This document shows, piece by piece, positions 1 to 11,874 of a stretch of DNA of 64,000 nt. A program made the translations under genes and the position numbers. Positions within the stretch are counted from its first letter, which is position 1, and each line of letters opens with the position of its first letter. Where the stretch lies: assembly GCA_965153455.1 (NCBI GenBank), contig OZ234504.1, positions 6,324,001-6,388,000 of the forward strand, in the 5' to 3' direction. This DNA comes from Sphagnum compactum (Eukaryota; Bryophyta; Sphagnopsida; Sphagnales). The notes under the pieces were generated by a model. It made no database searches. It saw only the letters and a list, made by a program, of their open reading frames with translations, and had not been told where the DNA came from.

Positions 1-2147
1 TTCATCTACCAAGCATTGGATGAAAAAAATTGGGTTGATTATGAATGACAAATCGATAATGGAATGAAGATTCTTAACTTTTATGACACAACTAATATAT
101 GTTGTGACAAATTTAATTTCTAAGCTCCACCATTTGAAAAAAGTTAAATATTTAATTGTAGAAGGTTAAATATCTACTCATTTCCATTGAACCCATATAA
201 TTTTCTATCACAATCATGAATTAAAAAAAAGTTTCAAAATGTGCATGTTTATATCAACATTTCACATTAATTTGACTTTTGTGACATTTAGGGTTTCCTA
301 TTAAAAAAATTTAAAACCTCTAAATTGTAAATTTTTTAAAAATAAAAAAAACCTTCAAAATGAAATTCTTGAAAGATTTTATATAGAATGCCATAAATGC
401 ATTGAATATACTTGATTTCAGAATTTTAAAAAAAAATACACCTATGTTAAAAGACTTTAAAAATATTTCATGAAACAAAAATAACATGTGTTTCTCCTTA
501 TGCGAAGGTGGCCAAGGCGTATGGAATATGAAATTGATTAAAAATTTTAATTATCTTTGAAAGAAATTTCAATTTATTCTTGAATCTAAAAAGGTAAAAC
601 ACAAAAAAAATCCTATGTTAATGAAATGTTTCATTTGTTTTAATGCACTAAGTTTTAATGGATTTTTTGAAGTTACAATTTGAAATTTCTTTAAATGACC
701 TTAAATGTTTTGAGGTATATGTTGATAATGTATGAATGCAAGATTGTCATTAATGCATTTGTTCCATTTCATTTAATGCATCATTCATCAAAATTTTAAA
801 AACATAACATTAAATTTGTTTTTGTAATACAATCATATTAATGTTTTGTAAAATGAGTGGTTTCATGTAATTCAAAAATTTCAAGTGTTAATATTTTGTT
901 TTAAAATGTAAATTTAACCATGATGTTCATGAATATCATGTTCATGAAAAATATTTTAATTTTTATAATTTTTTTCAATAATCAATATGTACTTTTATGT
1001 TGTGTGATTATTGGTGCATGACTATCACATGTGACACCGCAATTAAATTCATCATATTTTTTGTAAATTTATTCATTTATCATTGTTCAAAGTTCACATA
1101 TCAATTATTAACACTAAACGTGCATAAGTAAACCTATTCTTGAATTTCCAAAACATAAAATATTTTTTTACATTAACATTTATTTATAAATAATTCTAAA
1201 CTTGATAAATAATTTTTCAAAATGTGTCATCTCAAGTTTAAAAAATGAACATTTTTTATTTTACATTGTTTTATGTTTTTTAATATGCGACATTTTCTGA
1301 ATTTGTATCATTACAAGTTTTGAATTTTTGTGATGATCATGCATTTATTTATTTTTAAATAAACACTTATTATGAATAAGATTTATGTTACGTCATTCTT
1401 AATTTTATCAATTAAAAACATAAATTATTATCAATTTAATGAAATCCTAAATATTACCATTAATAAACTTCTGCAATTATAAACCAATATCATAAGTAAT
1501 TCAAATAATTATAAAGATAATAGCATTTACGATTGGATTTGTTAAATGAAAAATAATTTTATAAACTAAATCAAATATCATAATTATATATAAATTTGTT
1601 GTAATGAAAAACCATGTTGACAAAACCATTTGAAAATGTGTTAATTGCAAATAAATTTACTTTCAACTGAATTTTTGTGATTGATGTTGAATGGTTAATG
1701 AATCACATCATTGGCATTTCATAATCATTCATTTATTATTTTTATCTATAATCTAATTTCACATAAATGATCAATGTTATTAGTTATTTGACATGCAATA
1801 TACTTTATATCATGCAAATAATACACCTTTGTTTATGTAACTTTAAATATAAAATATTATGAGTTACAAATGATTAATGTAACTAGAAAATTTGGGTGTT
1901 GATGACATTTGCAAAATAGAAATGTGAATAATTCAGAATTAAAATACTAATAAATTTTGGAAAACTATTCATTTAAGTCTAAACTTGAAATATGACCAAC
2001 ATTCATGAAAATTTACATTGACATTGCAAATCATTTTTAAAAAACCACTTTTCCCATGTTGAAATCTTATAAAAGTTTGTTTTTGTTTCAAGTTCAAAAG
2101 TAAGTAAATACTAATATTTGATATGATTTGAATAAAAGTTACAAAAA
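1..2147. other. AT-rich intergenic DNA, no gene seen
   Basis: Very AT-rich sequence with many short A and T runs. No open frame of note, no family resemblance and no clear inverted or tandem repeat was recognised on either strand. Confidence 0.6.
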
Positions 2148-2165
2148 TTGAAGTGCCACAAAAAA

Positions 2166-3911
2166 ATTACATATATTAAAGGATGTCGGGATGAAATGAA
2201 GCTTCCCCTGAATCCGTCCCGTCGTCCCTTTGTCCATCCGTCCGATCGTCCATGCGAATCGACACCCTGGAAGCTCCAAGGTTACCGGCTGCACACCATC
2301 CCTCTACTAAGTCTGACACTGCAGTTTTCTGCCCACCAAGAATGGGAAGGAAATAAACCAGGAATGGCCCTCCATCCATGTGCTGTTTGCTTACTTGCTT
2401 GCTTGCTGGACGGTGCATAAATAATCACCATGTATGATGAATAATATTTACACATGACCACATGTAATGCGTTTTTTTGTTTTTTTCGGTCAATTTTGTA
2501 ATGCACCGATCCTGCTTTCCGAAAAGTTTGGATGAGTTTGAAGTTTGTCGGTTCTGATGGTGAGCAAGTCCAATTTGCGGAAGACTTTGAAGAGCTTGCC
2601 AATCTTGAAGAGTTTTTGGAGTATCAGGATCAGTTGCACCTAGAGGAAGCTGCTCGAGAGTTATTGGATGTGGATATTGAGGACGGTAGGACTCTTGGAC
2701 TTTCCTCAGCTCTTCCTTTTTTTTGTTCTTTTCTCTGTCCAGTCGGAGTCACCTCTCGAGGAAGAGCCACACATACCGGATTCAACAGTCGCGTACCGTG
2801 ATATAAAGACGGTGGGTGCCATTTTGACAATTAGACATTAGAATGTGTAGTTAACATTGTAAGTTCTCTGTAGATTTCCAGGATGTTGTTCAGCTCTACT
2901 ATGAAAGCAAGATGTATGTAGGACAGATTGTACTGATGCTGGAGTCGGCAAAGCCACTTAGCTAGATGTAGTATTCCAATATGTACAATACCAGATTCGA
3001 GGCGGCTTCAATTCCAAGCTGTGCATCAGAGTGTGTTGTTTGCTTCAAAATTTGGCAGTGAATTGCTGATGATGATGAGAGAACATGAAAATAGATATCA
3101 AAAGTTTGCTTGCCCATAAATAATGTGGGTTTCTTCAACTGCTGTGCAAATGATCTTCATGTGTGTTATCTGATGATCCTTCTTCAGTGTCTAGAAATAT
3201 TTTTGGCAGGGTTTTTCCCTTCTTCATTTGGCAGCTTTGTCATTACTCTAATCCTTTGCACATGGTACCTTGCTTTTTCATTTTTCAGTGTCATTTGCTT
3301 TTTCATCAATGACAACAACAGAAAAGAAGAAAATGGAAAAGAAGAAAATGATGGTGGAAGAGAAGAAGAACAAAGAAAGCACTAATGAGAAAAAGAAGAA
3401 GAAAAAAAAAAAAAACCTTTGGACAAAGGATATGACTGACGTAAGGACAAGTATATACCTTTGGACAAAAGATGTGACTAACATAAGGTGTCACGTGTGG
3501 TGCTATTGGGAACAAGAGTTTGGGGAACCTATGGGAATTGTTGGGTTTGATGAAAGAATCGGCAAAGACCCACCAGTTTTAGGTGCATGTTTGATTTATT
3601 TTAAGGAATCGAGATATAACTGGTGGTTCGCAAGGTGAGTATTTGAAAACTGACCTATGTGCATAATGTATTATTTTTTTAAAAACCCAAGTAAATTGAT
3701 AACCAGGGGTATTACTTTGCTAATGAAATTGTTAACTCATGAGTCTAAATTTTTCAAAAAGATTGATACCTTATGTGATCCAAATTTTTAAATAGTATTA
3801 CTATTTACTATTTTTCCCTTCAAAATCACTTCTTTTTCAAATTTTCAATTTTTAATTTCATTTTTCTGCAAAAATTTTCCAATAAATAAAAGGGCCGGCT
3901 TAGACTTACAC
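2166..3911 (+). mobile_element. Possible Helitron, plus strand, boundaries weak
   Basis: The stretch at about 2166-2260 reads like the 5' end of elements A, B and C further right, but in the opposite orientation: an ATATATTA-type AT start, then GTCCCGTCGTCCC, TCCATCCGTCC and GATCGTCC. A CTAG preceded by ACA lies at 3908-3911, where a Helitron 3' end could be, but the hairpin before it is weak and the base after it is A rather than T. A decayed gene fragment at 2532-2965 lies between, which would fit gene capture. The 5' resemblance is seen; the element and its ends are inferred and could be wrong. Confidence 0.3.
2532..2965 (+). pseudogene. Decayed three-exon gene fragment, unidentified
   Basis: Three exon-like blocks follow one another on the plus strand. 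Block 1 (2532-2685) is acidic and helical, with residues such as FAEDFEELANLEEFLEYQD, and ends at a GTAGGA donor. Block 2 (2743-2811) follows a pyrimidine-rich CCAG acceptor and reads SESPLEEEPHIPDSTVAYRD in one frame, ending at GTGGGT. Block 3 (2874-2965) follows CTGTAG and reads FQDVVQLYYESKMYVGQIVL before a TAG stop. All three look protein-like, but the phases do not join: the frame linking block 1 to block 3 meets a TGA in block 2. This suggests the 3' end of a host gene, now decayed and perhaps carried by a transposon. I do not recognise the family. Confidence 0.4.
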
Positions 3912-4227
3912 TAGAAAGCTAATAGTGTTTTTGTGTTATTGATGTGGGCCAGGATGAGGCTGTCCGTGGAGATATATTTCGATAAGTTTGACCCACTTTC
4001 TATGGTCACACCATGAGGAGTGTTTTGTGTAAACAAGGGGGAGACTGATCCTAACAGGGTGAGTTTGAAGCAAAATAAAACAAGTAGTCTAGCTAACAGG
4101 CAGGGCAACAAATACACCAAAAAAGGTATACATGCACACACGGCACCAGCAGACAAGAGTGCAGGAAAGACCCCCTCCAAGATTTTGATATCAATATCAG
4201 CAACAAACTTAACATATATTCTCCATA
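2966..4227. other. Spacer before the Helitron relic; no gene seen
   Basis: Contains a purine-rich tract of GAA/AAG repeats at about 3320-3416 and a short duplicated phrase, CCTTTGGACAAA, at about 3416 and 3459. Open frames here come from this low-complexity tract. The 5' end of the Helitron that follows should lie in this stretch, but no convincing TC terminus was found. Confidence 0.45.
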
Positions 4228-6834
4228 ATGTCCGAAGACATACAAGAACGTATGTGTGCACTCATTGCGCAACATGGTAGTGCTTTGGCTGCTTTGGCGA
4301 CCCTTCAAAAGCAGCTAGAAGCTCAACAGAATGACGATCAAGCTGACTTTTTGGAAAATCCTGTTCCACATATTGATGTTCCAATAGAATTCAATCAAAA
4401 CATGTCAGAATCTGCACATGAACGTCGCAATCGCCTACAGAGAGAACGACGTGCCAAACAACGTACAAAGTCGGCCAGGCCATCTGAAACGTTGCAAGAG
4501 CGAAGTAATTGTCTATGTTGAGAACGATGAACCGTACAACAAGCGGTAGCACGTGCACAACCTTCTTTTGGCAATGACGCATTGCAATTGTTTGGAGACG
4601 AAGATGCGTCAGCTTCGGGATGATGGGATTGTGGAGAAATGGACACAATATGTGGATTTCTACAACGCGAAAATGTGGAGCAAAGAACGATTGGCAAAGT
4701 CGAGTTACAACAACCCACAATTTTCTCTATGTTGCGAGAATGGCAAAGTTCTGTTGCTGAGTCTTTCTGCAACACCACAAGAGCTGGAAGTTCTTTTAAC
4801 CAGCAAAGAGAGCAGTGCCGTCAAATTTCGAGATCAGATTCACATGTACAGTTCGGTGTTGGCATTCACTTTGCTCGGTACCAAAGTTGATGAGTCGGTA
4901 ACAAGAGACCCTGAACCGTACTCCTTTCGTATTCAAGGTGAGCTTTATCACAAAATCGGATCCTTATGTCCTGTCGAAGGACAACATCCACAATTTGCAC
5001 AGCTGTACATTCATGATACGAAATGCGAACATCAAAACTGCCATGCCGTTATGCCATCACTTGATCCAACGACGTTGAATCAGTTGTTGACCATGATGTA
5101 CAATATCAATCCCTATGTCAAAGTGTTCAAAATGGCAAGGGATATGATGGCAACAGAAGGTGTTCCCATGGATTTGAAATTGCGTCTCATTGCCTCTCGA
5201 ACAAAAGATGCCCGTCGATATGATGTGCCGACGGTCGATGAAGTCGCTGCATTGATGGTAGGAGATGGTTCTGAGGCTGTAGACAGACGTGACGTCGTCC
5301 TTGCTCAGCAAGCTGGCCCGTTTCAACGCATTTCCGAACTACATGTGGGATACATGGCTCTACATTATCCGTTGTTATTTCCTTACGGTGAGGATGGATG
5401 GCATTCGAATATTTCGCTCAATGGTGTTGTTGCTGATGCATATTTGGATGAAGACCATGCGGAAGAATCTGAGCTTCAAAGAAATCATTGCAATGTGACA
5501 ATGGCCAAATTTTATGGTTATCGACTTCAACATCGAGACACTGATGGCATTGCGTTGCTTCGGGGTGACCGATTGCGGCATCAATACATTGTGGATGCTT
5601 ATGCGGTTATCGAACAAAGTCGCTTGAAGTATCTGCGCCTGAATAAAAAAAAACTTCGCGCGGATCTTTATCAAGGCCTTCAGGATGCCATCGCTGTAGG
5701 TGACAATAACGCTGCTGCCATGAGACAGAGGATCATTTTGCCATCTTCTTTCACAGTAGGTCCACATCACATGGTTCAGAATTATCAAGATGCCATGGCA
5801 ATCTACAAATGGGCCGGCTGCCTAGATGCGTTTGTTGCATTCACTTGTAATCCCCAATGGCTTGAAATCAAAAGAGCGTTGCTGCTCGGACAACAACCTC
5901 AGGATCGACCGGATTTGGTAACCCGAGTGTTCAAAATCAAGTTGAAGGAGTTGATCAATGACATTCACAAGAAGCATATTCTGGGACGCACGATTGCGGG
6001 AATCTATGTCATTGTTTTTCAAAAGCGTGGGCTGCCACATGTACACATTCTCATCTTCTTTACCGAAGACTGCAAGCCACACATGGTGAGGATGTAGACC
6101 ACATGATGAGTGTTAAACTTCTGAATTCAGAAACAAACAAGTTGGCCCACGAGACGGTTGCCAGATGCATGATGCATGGTCCATGTGGAGCTGCGTTTCC
6201 AAATGCCCCGTGCATGGAAGAAGGCAAATGCAAAAAACAATATCCACCCAAGTTCCAATCTAAGACGGTGATGGATGTAAACGGATATCCTATTTATCAG
6301 CACAGAGATACGGGGCACACACTTTTGGTTCATGGCATTGAATCGGACAACCGTTGGGTGGTACCGCACAATGTTTATTTATCAACCAAATACGATGCGC
6401 ACATCAACGTTGAGGTCTGCAACAACATTCGTGCAGTCAAGTATCTATTCAAGTATGTATATAAAGAACATGATCGTGCAACTATTGAGATCTTACTCCA
6501 GAACGACAATGCCACTAAAGGGAATGTGGTCAAAACTGATGAAATTAAAAAAATCTCGATTATCGTTACATATCTGCATCGGAAGCAGCGTGGCGCATCT
6601 TCAAGTTTGATATGCATGAGCGATTTCCTACCGTTGAGCGTTTGCAATACCATTTGCTCGATCAACAAATGGTGTTGTTTTACGATGACGATGATGTGCA
6701 GGAAGTGGCAACACGGTCAACCATTTCCAGAACGATGCTCACAGAATGGTTCAAAACAAACCAAGAATCAAAAGTTGCATGAAGCCTTACGTTTGATAAA
6801 TTCCCTCAGTAATGGGTCTGGAATCGGAAGTTGA
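4228..6834 (+). pseudogene. Helitron Rep (HUH nuclease) half, frameshifted
   Basis: The N-terminal leader (4228-4521, rich in QERRNRLQRERRAK-type basic sequence) ends in a stop. The main frame (4553-6097, 514 codons) carries the Helitron-like N domain, with YNNPQFSLCCENGKV near the start and LHYPLLFPYGEDGW in the middle, and ends with GLPHVHILIFF. The HVH in that stretch (codons at about 6038-6046) is the metal-binding HUH motif. A one-base frame change near 6086 moves the reading frame to the next segment (6103-6834), which holds VKYLFKYVYKEHDRA, the tyrosine motif of the Rep active site. A further frameshift lies near 6550. Catalytic residues are present but no single frame joins them. Confidence 0.88.
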
Positions 6835-9215
6835 AGCGATGGACAATGCGCAAGAGAGGCTTTGCCATTGGTCGCATGTATTATGCACACCCGACATCGG
6901 GTGAACGTTATTATTTGCGAATGCTGTTGAACTGCATCAAAGGTGCCACATCTTACGAGCATTTGCGCACAGTGGATGCCATAGTGCATGACACATTCAA
7001 ATATGCATGCATTGCAATGGGTTTGCTTGCAGATGATAATGAATGGCATCAAGCCTTAGAAGAAGCCGGTGTTTGGGCCTCAGGACGATAGTTGCGTGAC
7101 ATGTTTGCCTCCATGTTGATGTTTTGTGAGGTCACGAATCCCAGATAGCTATGGGATGCACATTGGGAGTCTTTGAGCGATGACATTGAAGCAATGACAC
7201 AATGCGAACGTGATGATCCAACTGTTACCCTTTCTGAGGATGCATTAAAGGATCGTGCATTGTATGAGATCGATCAGGTTCTCATGTGCAACGGACACCG
7301 CCTGGAAGATTTTCCAACGCTTCCCAAGTCTAATTACATCCCTTCTGTTCATGGAGGAAACCGATTGGTCCAAGAAGAGCTGGCTTATGATCAGCATTCA
7401 CTGACCACAGATGCAGACAATGCAGAAGATAGGCTTAATGATGATCAGCGCAGCACATATGAAACTATTTTGAATGCCGTGACAAACAAAGAGCGCAAAC
7501 TGTTCTTTGTGTATGGCAGTGGTGGAACCGTCAAAACATTTGTTTGGACAACACTTCTGTCCCGTTTATGAGGGCAAGGCAAAATCGTGCTTGCAGTTGC
7601 CTCATCAGGAATTGCATCTTTGTTGCTTCTACGCAGCAGAACCGCCCATTCAAGATTCAAGATTTCGATTGATTTGCACGATGAGTCAACTTACAACATC
7701 GCACAACAGATGAAAGTGGCCAAGTTGGTGCGTAAAGCTGATCTGATCATTTGGGATGAGGCACTGATGATGCATCGCCGAGCTATCGAAGCTGTTGATC
7801 GGACCTTGCGTGATTTGATGCAATTGGATGATGCACAAGCAACCGAGAAAACCTTTGGTGGGAAAATTGTGATCCTTGGTGGGGATTTTCGATAGATCTT
7901 GCGTGTTGTTCCCAAGGGAGGACGAGAAGACATTGTCAGTGCTTCGTTGCCTCGATCACATCTTTGGCAGCATGTTACAGTTCTTCGTCTTCATATCAAC
8001 ATGCGAGTCATGCCAGCCAATTCTGAAGAATAGCGAGAGTTTGCCAAATGGGTGTTGAATGTTGGAAATAGTAGTCTTCCTGCCATTGCAGAAGAAGAAG
8101 ATGTCGATCCAAATTGGATCAAGATTCCATCCCACATGAGGCTGCTAGTAGAAGATTGCAGCTTAAGAGGATTAATCTGAACCATCTATCCTGATCACCA
8201 GTGCCACTCTGGAGATGCCATGTATCTTGTGCAATGCAGCATTCTAGCCCCCAAAAATACTGACGTCAATGAAGTCAACAATGCAATTCTAGAATCGTTA
8301 TCCGAAGAATTGCACATGTACCTGAGCGCAAATTCTTTGACTCCAACAGAAGGAGGTGCAAGTACTGCTCCAGGAGTTTCAATGGATTCATTGTATCCGG
8401 TGGAATTTTTAAACACTTTGCAATTCAGTAGTATCGCAAATCATCAGCTGGAACTCAAAGTGGGTGTGCTAATCCTTTTGTTGCGTAATCTCAATCAATC
8501 AATAGGACTAGTGTGAACCCGGTGCATAATGCACCCGTCAAGCTCCCCCCCGCTTGGTCCTTCCCATTGCCCACTCCGGTTTTTTACCCCGTCGATCCCC
8601 CCCTGTCCTTCGCATTTTCCACTCCGATTCTTTAACCCGTTGATCCCCCCCCGTTCCCCTCTTATATATAATTAACTTCCCGCCCCGTGCTGGCCCCCCC
8701 CCCGCCCAGGGGCTTGTGTTGGGCCCCCCCCGCCCCGTTACCAAGCCTTGTCACCCGCTGCTTCACCGGCCTCTCCCTCCCCCACCCCCCAAAACCCCCG
8801 TCACAGACAAACGGACTTATTGAATTAATATATATGATTGTGCAATGGTACGAGGTTGATTGTGAAGAGATTGGGTCAATGTGTCATTGAAGCGAAAATC
8901 ATCACAGGGAACAATGTTAGCAAACGTGTGTTCATATCCTGCATCATCATGTCCCCCTCCGAGACTAATTAGCCATTTGTTATGTGTCGTCGTCAATTTT
9001 CTGTTCAAGTGGCATTTGCGATCACAATCAACAAGAGTCAAGGTCAGACATTGAACAACGTTGGGGTATATTTGCCGTCTCCGGTCTATTCCCATGGTCA
9101 GCTGTATGTTGCTATTTCACGGGTCACAAGTAGTGCAAACATCAAGATTTTCAACGGCTAGGGTCCCGATGGATACATGCGGAATGTCGTATATAAAGAG
9201 GTGTTGGAAAGGTAG
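6834..9215 (+). pseudogene. Helitron PIF1-type helicase half, interrupted
   Basis: The helicase part can be followed through several frames. KLKRWTMRKRGFAIGRMYYA begins it at about 6834; in-frame stops break it at 7089-7091, near 7146 and near 7893. The Walker A loop reads FFVYGSGGTVKT at about 7504-7541, where the family has GTGKT, so an essential glycine is replaced by valine. Walker B is present as LIIWDEA (about 7742). The helicase is cut at 8507/8838 by a nested Helitron. After it, motifs typical of the C-terminus follow: [21 protein letters not shown] and [10 protein letters not shown]. The final stop is at 9213-9215. Confidence 0.88.
8508..8837 (-). mobile_element. 330-bp non-autonomous Helitron nested in the relic
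   Basis: On the minus strand this segment starts with TCATATATATTAATTC and ends with a perfect 6-bp stem hairpin (plus-strand 8521-8535, GGTGCATAATGCACC), a nine-base spacer GGGTTCACA and CTAG. It sits exactly between A and T of the host with no target duplication, as Helitrons do. Removing it restores the helicase frame across the site, giving SIGLCNGTRL, the usual family sequence. It is C-rich on the plus strand and has no coding capacity. Its hairpin, spacer length and GGGTTCA spacer match the 3' end of the surrounding relic, so it probably belongs to the same or a cross-mobilised family. Confidence 0.93.
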
Positions 9216-9262
9216 TTTGTAATTGTAATTTTGTAATATGTACTGTCAAATGCACACACACC

Positions 9263-9290
9263 TGTGCATTAGGCATGGGGTTCAGACTAA
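9263..9290 (+). other. Helitron 3' terminus (hairpin, spacer, CTAA)
   Basis: The 15-nt sequence TGTGCATTAGGCATG can form a short imperfect stem. It is followed by the nine bases GGGTTCAGA and then CTAA, with T as the next host base. The same arrangement and nearly the same spacer occur at the 3' end of the nested 330-bp element. Confidence 0.8.
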
Positions 9291-11053
9291 TATAATTAAA
9301 ATCAAAGTATGATCTATCAAATAGAGATGAATAATGAAACGTTCAAATTTTAAAAAAGGTTCCACAAGATGTCTTCACCAATGTTGGGCGAGCATGTGCA
9401 TAAAAGACTAGTTTCATGTATTTTCATAATGGGAACTAACAATTTTCTCTAAGATCCTTAATTCTTACTAAAATTTATGGGCTTAAACATGTGAAAGTGC
9501 AATTAAGAATCTTTAAAACATCATATGGATTCAAAACTCGATATCAAAGGAGGTTGTAAAAGGTCTCAAGGTCCAATTCTCAAATTAATAAAAGTTATAA
9601 AAAAAATTACTAACAAATAAATATTAGTATGACTTGAATTCAAAACCTTCTTAAAACAAGGAAGGTCTTTAACATTAGGCCAAAACCTTGACTGTGCATA
9701 TCTACTATAATCATAATAGTTCACAATCGTTATTAGGAATTTAGAATTCAAATTTCAATTAGGTGAAAATTGACCTTGAAAACCAACAATTTGTTTTTTA
9801 AAATCATTTTGAAAAGTGAAACAAATATTAAAATTTGGAATGGGTAAATATTAGGAGAGAGACTAATCCTCTTGAACTCATGTACAAACAAAAAACATCA
9901 ATTCTTTAAAAAAGTGAAAACCACCCATTACTAACCCTCATTATGAAATTACATTTTTCATTAGACTTTTGAAAAAAGATCCCTAAATTTGTCATCAACA
10001 AGGGCATCGCATTTATAATGAGGTGCCATATCACTCCAATGATTTTCACATATCTATCCATTATTTCAAATGTAAACTCATGTCCAAAAAATTTCTCTTT
10101 ATATCATGCAAAAGCTATGAAATAATGAAGATTCATGCCATATAAAATTAAATATTGAAAAAGTATGATTATTAAATAGAAGCCAAAACATAATTCATAG
10201 TTTTCATTTTATTTCTATAAGAGATAGGATTAATTTCTCACAATAGGAAAGTAAGTCATAGATGGATTTGAAATCTCACTAAACAAACCCAATCCTCAAG
10301 AGTCCCAAAGAAATCAAAGCTTTGTTCAAAGTTTGAAAATGTTTTTTCACTATGAAATTAGCAATTTACTACCATTTAATAAACCTAGGGGGCATATTAA
10401 TAGTTTTTTTCAACATGTATCAATAGTTCAAACATTTGATTTAAAAAAACATGAAAGGGAAGGAATTCATTTGTAATAAATACTTCCTCAATATTACAAC
10501 AAAAATTTTAAATACCTCAATTTACACACAAAATAACACATCCAATTGGCTTCACTCATCTACAAGTAGCATAAAAAACATCAAATGGTACATGTAATGT
10601 TTAAAAACATTGTTGATTTTACACAATCCAATTCCAAAAACTTAATCAATCTAAAACAAATATGCCCAATCGTGTGGTGAAACCCAAGATTCCATCCAAG
10701 TATTTGGTTATTTATACAAATATAAATACACATCTGGATGTAGGTTTTATAAATAATGTAACCAGTGGTCTTATACACGAATCGGCTCCCATTTGTATTG
10801 AACCAAATGGTTTACAAATGTCTACCAAAAAATAAAACTTATAGTAGAAAAATAATAGATTTCAACATTCATTTTTCCATTGAATTAAATAATTTGACAA
10901 ACCAACAGCCCACCTTATCTCCATGACCTCACATACTTGATATACATAAAATGTATACATGGTACACATGTATACATACGGATTATGCAACTGTATAAAA
11001 AAAGATTATACAAAAGATTCTTGAATACAGTGATGACATACAGGTCTACATAC
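9291..11053. other. AT-rich spacer, no gene seen
   Basis: AT-rich sequence between the Helitron and the first exon-like block of the THEP1 region. No coding signal, no clear repeat and no RNA gene was recognised. A second CTAG at 9408-9411 followed by T lies here without a convincing hairpin. Confidence 0.55.
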
Positions 11054-11288
11054 CTGAGGCAGAAGCAATTTGGTCTGGGATGGATATTTGATAAAGGGAT
11101 CAATATCACCAGGGATAGCTCTGTCATCAGGAGGAATCTAATCCACAGAAAGATGATACACATATGTCAAGCAAATGTTTTGGCTCAAATTTAGTATTTC
11201 TGTTGGAAAATAAAATACCACGTAGAAAATTGGAAATTAGTATCAGTACCTCTGCTGATTGATCTCCAATTGGGTAGATGAACCAAGC
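11054..11288 (-). CDS. Two phase-compatible exon candidates, unidentified
   Basis: On the minus strand, an exon-like block at 11250-11288 (13 codons, AWFIYPIGDQSAE) has an AAG acceptor and a GTACTG donor. It is followed by 11054-11137 (28 codons, IPPDDRAIPGDIDPFIKYPS and on), with a pyrimidine-rich TTAG acceptor and a GTATGT donor. Both are in phase 0 and join cleanly. They lie 0.6 kb downstream of the last recognised THEP1 exon, which ends in phase 1, and I found no exon that would connect them. They could be a C-terminal extension of that gene, an alternative end, or part of another gene. The sequence is not one I recognise. Confidence 0.45.
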
Positions 11289-11874
11289 CTTCATTCCAGA
11301 TCATTTGTGAGATGACAGTAGAGTAATTTCAGGGAGGTAAGCAATAGGGTCCTTAACCAATAGAAGGTTCAACTTGACATTGTGAGGTCACAGATTCTGC
11401 ATTTTCCACTAGCTACTTTTGTAATTCTTCTGAGAAACAACTGCTAGAGTAGCACATCATGAGAGAACAGAATGATGCTATGTTCAAACCTGCTAATAGC
11501 TGCAAGATCTCAAAATTTGGTGCTCATTGGGTTAGGTTCCAATGAAACCTGCACTCTTGCAGAAACATCAGCAGAATGCAAAGGGCTGCAATACCATGTT
11601 CAGGTCTTCCTCACAGAGGTCCCATTGTCTAGAGGGATTCTTGGATATGAACATGAGTGTAGCCATTTGAAACCAAGGTGACTAACTCAAATTGATGTCA
11701 AATTCTCTGTTCTTCTTCTCTTTTCCAAAGGCTCCTCTGCAAGATTGATGGTAAAATCAGCATGAAGCAATCACAATGGTTTCTGTAACATATACAAGCT
11801 GGAGAAAGACGCATCCAACAACAGTTTCATGATATACTTAGAAAAACTAAACATAAAGCAGCAGAAAATCTCAC

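Larger units (their letters stand above)
4228..9290 (+). mobile_element. Autonomous Helitron relic (Rep-helicase), inactivated
   Basis: Helitrons are rolling-circle transposons that encode one large protein with an HUH-type Rep nuclease and a PIF1-family helicase. Both parts are recognisable here in order on the plus strand, split over many frames. The 3' terminus is well defined: a 15-nt imperfect hairpin at 9263-9277, nine bases GGGTTCAGA, then CTAA at 9287-9290 followed by T. The 5' terminus was not located; 4228 is only the first codon of the leader frame. Frameshifts, internal stops and a mutated Walker A motif show that the copy cannot make a working transposase. A second, smaller Helitron is nested inside it. 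Confidence 0.9.

Noticed and set aside
3270-3638. 122-codon frame rich in Lys and Glu
   Set aside because: It comes from a GAA/AAG purine tract; its complement is equally open as a Phe/Ser-rich frame.
9408-9411. CTAG followed by T as the 3' end of the autonomous Helitron
   Set aside because: CTAA at 9287-9290 has the hairpin, the nine-base spacer and the GGGTTCA match to the nested element; the later CTAG has no good hairpin.
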